Shown here in pieces: positions 60,186 to 63,348 of a stretch of DNA of 63,348 nucleotides; the stretch's first letter is position 1, and each line of letters opens with the position of its first letter. Source of the DNA: an uncultured Clostridia bacterium (GTDB taxonomy: Bacteria > Bacillota > Clostridia > Christensenellales > Borkfalkiaceae). The stretch spans positions 1-63,348 of the forward strand of contig CALVHR010000011.1 in NCBI GenBank assembly GCA_944328495.1, read 5' to 3'. The translations under genes and the position numbers were made by a program. Below the pieces are notes generated by a model, which made no database searches, was not told the DNA's origin, and was given only the letters and a program-made list of their open reading frames with translations.

Positions 60186-60330
60186 GATCATACTCCGTGT
60201 GCGCCGCCTTTGCGGCGCGGAAAAATTTTTACTCCCATCATTATACCAACTTTTAAAATAAATTGCAAATCGGTGCGATTTATTATATAATAAACATAAT
60301 CACACAAAACGCGGAGAAAAACAGAGAGAG

Positions 60331-61203
60331 ATGTTCAATATAATATTAAATCCCCGTTCGGGGGAGGGGAAAAAGAAAAAATTGCACCGCCGCGCGATCG
60401 AGCGTTTCCGCGAGAGGAAGCAGGAATTCCGCGTATTTGAGACCGAGCGCGCAGGGCAGGCGACGCTGCTTGCGCACGATCTGTGCGAAGAGGGGAGCGG
60501 CGACGTCGTCGTGATCGGCGGCGACGGCACGCTGCATGAAGTCGTGAACGGCTTTTCCAATTTCGATCATGTGGCGCTGGGGCTGATCCCCGCGGGCACG
60601 GGCAACGACTTTGCGGCGGCGGCGCGCATACCGCTCCGACCGGAAGAGGCGGTCGATCTCATTGTGGATTCGCAGCCGAAGCCTACGGAATTCATGCAAT
60701 TTTCCAAAGGCGTGCGCGGCATCAATGCGGCGGGCGCGGGCATCGACGTGGAGATCTTGCAGCGCTGCCGCGCGTCCAAGATCCTGCGCGGAAAGTTTCA
60801 GTATATCATCAGCCTGATCATTTCATTGCTGAAATTCAAAAATTACAAACTTCGTGCGGCGGTAAACGGCGGCGTACACGATTTTAACGCGCTCATCGCC
60901 TGCGTCGGCAACGGATACCGCATCGGCGGGGGCGTGCCCATGTGCCCCGAAGCGAAACTCGGCGACGGGCTTTTGGATCTGGTCGTAGTGGACGACGTCA
61001 AAAAGATCAGCGTTCCCGCGGCATTCGTCAAGCTCATGAAAGGAAAGATCTTAAAGGAAAAGTTCACCTTTTTCGAGCGGTGCGAGCATGTGGAGATCAC
61101 TCCCGAAAAGCCGATGATCGTGCAGGTGGACGGCGAATTGTACGAAGATCTCCCCTTTGTGGTGGATATCGTGAAGGATAAGCTGCGCATGTTCCGCGGT
61201 TGA
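60331..61203 (+). CDS. Diacylglycerol kinase family lipid kinase
   Basis: A 290-aa DagK/YegS-type kinase. N-terminal FNIILNPRSGEGKKKK, the nucleotide-binding GGDGTLHEVVNG, PAGTGNDFA, and the C-terminal CPEAKLGDGLLDLVVV and VQVDGE. Phosphorylates diacylglycerol or a similar lipid with ATP at the membrane. GAGAGAG before the start; upstream is AT-rich with TATAATA around 60286. Confidence 0.93.
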   Translation: MFNIILNPRSGEGKKKKLHRRAIERFRERKQEFRVFETERAGQATLLAHDLCEEGSGDVVVIGGDGTLHEVVNGFSNFDHVALGLIPAGTGNDFAAAARIPLRPEEAVDLIVDSQPKPTEFMQFSKGVRGINAAGAGIDVEILQRCRASKILRGKFQYIISLIISLLKFKNYKLRAAVNGGVHDFNALIACVGNGYRIGGGVPMCPEAKLGDGLLDLVVVDDVKKISVPAAFVKLMKGKILKEKFTFFERCEHVEITPEKPMIVQVDGELYEDLPFVVDIVKDKLRMFRG

Positions 61204-61252
61204 AACGTCTTGCCGATCCGCCTTTTGTTTGAGGACAAAAACTTTTCGCCAA

Positions 61253-61261
61253 GGGGGGGGG
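61253..61261 (+). repeat. Run of nine G
   Basis: A homopolymer of nine G in the 99-bp gap before the antiporter gene, about 40 bp upstream of its start codon. Confidence 0.9.
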
Positions 61262-61302
61262 AGAACTTGCCTCTGTGCATATACTGAAAAAGGAGGACGA
61301 TC

Positions 61303-63012
61303 ATGGAATACGTATATCTTTTGCTCTTGCTCGGCGGCGTGATCGCTCTGTGCATTTTCATGGGCCGCATTACCGACAAGCTCAAAGTGCCGTCCCTGCT
61401 GCTGTTTATCGGGCTCGGAATGGTGATCGGCGTCCTGCTTCGGCCCAAGATCGGGAATTTTACAGACTATTCGCTGGGCAACGTCGTCTGTTCGGTGTGC
61501 CTGGTATTCATCATCTTCTACGGCGGGTTCGGCACCAATTTCAAAGAAGCGCGCCCCGTCGCGCCGCAGGCGCTCCTTTTGTCGCTCGCGGGCACCGCGC
61601 TCACTGCGGGGTTGGTCGGCGTCGGAGTGTACTTTATCTTCCGGCTGCTGCCTTTCTTCGGCGGCGGGATCGGCTGGATCGAAAGCATGCTGATCGGCTC
61701 GGTCATCTCCTCCACGGATGCGGCTTCCGTGTTTAATATCCTGCGTTCGCGCAGGCTCAATCTCAAATACCGCACGTCTTCCCTTTTGGAAATGGAGTCC
61801 GGCTCCAACGACCCCACTTCGTATATGCTCACCGTCGTGTTTACGGCACTTCTTGCCGCAAAATACGGCGTCGCAGACACGAGTATGGGCGCGGGTGAGA
61901 TCGCGCTCATGCTCTTTGCGCAGATCGGATTCGGTGCGGCGTTCGGCGTCGCGTTCGGGTTTATCGGAATCCTGATCCTGAAGAAGTTTTCGTTTAATAT
62001 GGGGCAGGGCGGCACGTTGTTCGTCGTCGCCGTTTCCCTCGTTACCTATTCGCTCCCGACCGTTTTGCCTGGACTGTGGGCGGGCAACGGATATCTCGCC
62101 GTATATATTTGCGGCATCATGCTCGGCAATGCCCGCATCCCGCAAAAGCGCGACTGCGTCCGCTTCTTCGACGCCCTGACCGGCGTCGCGCAGATGATGA
62201 TTTTCTTTCTGTTGGGACTTTTGGCGACGCCGGAATGGCTCATCCGCCCCGAAGTTCTGTTGCCTGCATTGCTCATCTTCCTTGTTATGACCGTCATCGC
62301 GCGTCCCGTCGCCGTTACCGCTTTGCTGGCACCGTTCGGCGCAAAACCGAACCAGATCGGGATCGTGTCCTGGGCGGGACTGCGCGGCGTCGCTTCCATC
62401 GTGTTCGCCATTTACGCGGTCAGCGCGCTTGGCGAGAGCAATTTGCCGTACGATCTGTTCAGCATCGTGTTTTGCATCGTCATTGTTTCCATTCTGCTGC
62501 AAGGCTCGCTCCTTCCCGTTTTGTCCGCGAAAATGCATATGCTCGGCGACAACGAAAACGTACTGCGCACATTTACCGATTATCAGGACGAGAGCGACGT
62601 GAGCTTTGTCAAGATCGTCGTGGGCGAAAATCACCCGTGGTCGGGGCGCAAACTCAGACAGTGCGTCATGCCCCGCGAATTTCTCATCGTGCTCATCGTG
62701 CGCGGCGATGAGACATTCGTTCCGAACGGGGATACCGTCGTATCTCCCGGCGATCTGCTCGTGACGGCGGCGCCCGAATTTGAAAACCGCGACAGTTTCG
62801 GAATGTTTGAAGAGTACGTCGGCAAGGGCAGCGAACGCATCGGCAAGACCGTGCGCGAGCTTGAACTGCCGCAGGGCACGCTGATCGCAATGATCAAGCG
62901 CGGCAGCGGCACCGTCATTCCCTACGGCGCGACGAAGATCGAAGAAGAGGACGTGCTCGTTTGCCTGAAACTTACGCCCCACGAGTCGGAACGCAAAAAG
63001 GAAGAAACATGA
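61303..63012 (+). CDS. CPA1-type K+(Na+)/H+ antiporter with TrkA-C domains
   Basis: A 569-aa NhaP2/CvrA-like antiporter. About twelve helices include the ion-binding segment STDAASVFNILRS with SGSNDPTSYML and SWAGLRGVASIVFAIYA. A cytoplasmic part begins at about residue 410: a first RCK_C-like unit (SFVKIVVGENHPWSGRKLRQC ... VSPGDLLVTAAP) and a second (RIGKTVRELELPQGTLIAMIKR ... EEEDVLVCLK), which regulate such carriers by nucleotides. AAAGGAGG precedes the start. The IS30 copy begins about 40 bp after the stop codon. Confidence 0.9.
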   Translation: MEYVYLLLLLGGVIALCIFMGRITDKLKVPSLLLFIGLGMVIGVLLRPKIGNFTDYSLGNVVCSVCLVFIIFYGGFGTNFKEARPVAPQALLLSLAGTALTAGLVGVGVYFIFRLLPFFGGGIGWIESMLIGSVISSTDAASVFNILRSRRLNLKYRTSSLLEMESGSNDPTSYMLTVVFTALLAAKYGVADTSMGAGEIALMLFAQIGFGAAFGVAFGFIGILILKKFSFNMGQGGTLFVVAVSLVTYSLPTVLPGLWAGNGYLAVYICGIMLGNARIPQKRDCVRFFDALTGVAQMMIFFLLGLLATPEWLIRPEVLLPALLIFLVMTVIARPVAVTALLAPFGAKPNQIGIVSWAGLRGVASIVFAIYAVSALGESNLPYDLFSIVFCIVIVSILLQGSLLPVLSAKMHMLGDNENVLRTFTDYQDESDVSFVKIVVGENHPWSGRKLRQCVMPREFLIVLIVRGDETFVPNGDTVVSPGDLLVTAAPEFENRDSFGMFEEYVGKGSERIGKTVRELELPQGTLIAMIKRGSGTVIPYGATKIEEEDVLVCLKLTPHESERKKEET

Positions 63013-63052
63013 CAGCGTTTTCTCTTGTAACGACAAGCAATCATTTTAATAC

Positions 63053-63348
63053 GATGAATTGTCAAACTAAGTGCAACACTTGACAAGATTTTGTTCAAAC
63101 AAATCTTGTGGTGTTTGGAAATGTAAAACCTTTTTGGGCCTGGCGTTGATCAACGCCAGGTTCTTTTTTAATGTGGCAGGGCTTACTCTTGACAGATTCC
63201 TGCCCTTAGGATAGAATTCTCTGAGCAATCCGTTCAGATTTTCGTTTGTTCCTTTCTGCCATGCACAGTACGGATCCGCAAAGTACATTTCACAGCTTAG
63301 TGCTTTCTCTATTTCTCTCCAACATGCAAACTCGCTGCCTCTGTCGCA
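63053..63348 (-). mobile_element. IS30-like element, right-edge copy (3' portion)
   Basis: 63053-63144 is the inverted counterpart of bases 1-92. The element continues to the window edge and holds the C-terminal third of the transposase. Like the left copy, its 3' end faces the interior. Confidence 0.85.
63067..63348 (-). CDS. IS30-family transposase, C-terminal part (cut by window edge)
   Basis: 94 codons remain, in frame to the edge. CDRGSEFACWREIEKAL contains the second catalytic Asp (DRGSEF) and GTNENLNGLLREFYPKG the catalytic Glu of the IS30 DDE integrase core. No disruption is visible, so the gene may be intact outside the window. It ends CCT with TAG, where the left copy has TAA. Confidence 0.92.
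   Translation of the reverse strand, partial: CDRGSEFACWREIEKALSCEMYFADPYCAWQKGTNENLNGLLREFYPKGRNLSRVSPATLKKNLALINARPKKVLHFQTPQDLFEQNLVKCCT

Noticed and set aside
1-63348. Composite transposon of 63 kb bounded by IS30 copies
   Set aside because: The interior holds ribosomal, fatty acid, sporulation and phosphate genes in normal core arrangements, so a moving unit is implausible; contig breaks at a repeat explain it.
1-63348. tRNA, rRNA or CRISPR loci
   Set aside because: I saw no tRNA-like T-loop and CCA context, no rRNA segments and no regular repeat-spacer pattern on either strand.

Overview
The window looks like a chromosomal segment of an anaerobic, endospore-forming member of the Clostridia (Firmicutes) with a moderately GC-rich genome. 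This rests on SpoIIR, SleB and YpeB (sporulation and germination), an oxygen-sensitive class III ribonucleotide reductase, a FabK-type bacterial fatty acid synthesis cluster, a membrane pyrophosphatase, strong sigma-A promoters and AGGAG-type ribosome binding sites. The exact genus is not recognised. Both ends lie inside copies of one IS30-family transposase gene in opposite orientation, whose 3' ends point inward. This is what an assembly contig broken at a repeated insertion sequence looks like.

Left part (0.1-9 kb): a complete phosphate module. It has a PstS-like lipoprotein, a fused PstC-PstA permease, PstB, PhoU, a Na/Pi cotransporter with a PhoU-like tail, and a PhoP/PhoR-type two-component pair. 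The pst operon and the Na/Pi gene share the same promoter-proximal array of ACAA blocks and -10 hexamer, a candidate Pho box. 9-20 kb: a secreted GLUG-repeat adhesin; an nrdD-trxB operon in which NrdD carries a C-terminal glutaredoxin-like domain and the TrxB homologue lacks the usual NADPH motifs; a membrane-anchored unknown; NrdG; and two tandem HtrA-like lipoprotein proteases. 20-28.6 kb: a K+-dependent-type membrane pyrophosphatase, a DUF2156-GNAT fusion, spoIIR, sleB-ypeB, a SecB-like protein and fabZ.

28.7-40 kb: fatty acid synthesis (fabH, acpP, fabK, fabD, fabG, fabF, accB, accC, accD, accA), followed by degV and a CPBP-family membrane protein. The two gaps around fabG hold the most unusual feature of the window. 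Two ~380-bp non-coding elements lie in inverted orientation, and a third partial copy sits beside one of them. Each is a symmetric chain of hairpins. In several hairpins the stem sequence differs between copies while pairing is kept, and the loops carry conserved, mutually complementary cores.

40-52.8 kb is the accessory part: AT-richer small lipoproteins, a large SGNH-hydrolase lipoprotein divergent from an AraC regulator, a DUF4250 gene, an FHA-FHA-ABC exporter, an anion permease, unknown genes, and three tandem double-HTH Xre regulators. 52.9-63 kb returns to core genes: rpsF-ssb-rpsR, a large exported protein of unknown function behind a probably leaderless small gene, rmuC with a CCA-type nucleotidyltransferase, a lipid kinase and a cation/proton antiporter. 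No tRNA, rRNA or CRISPR array was seen.
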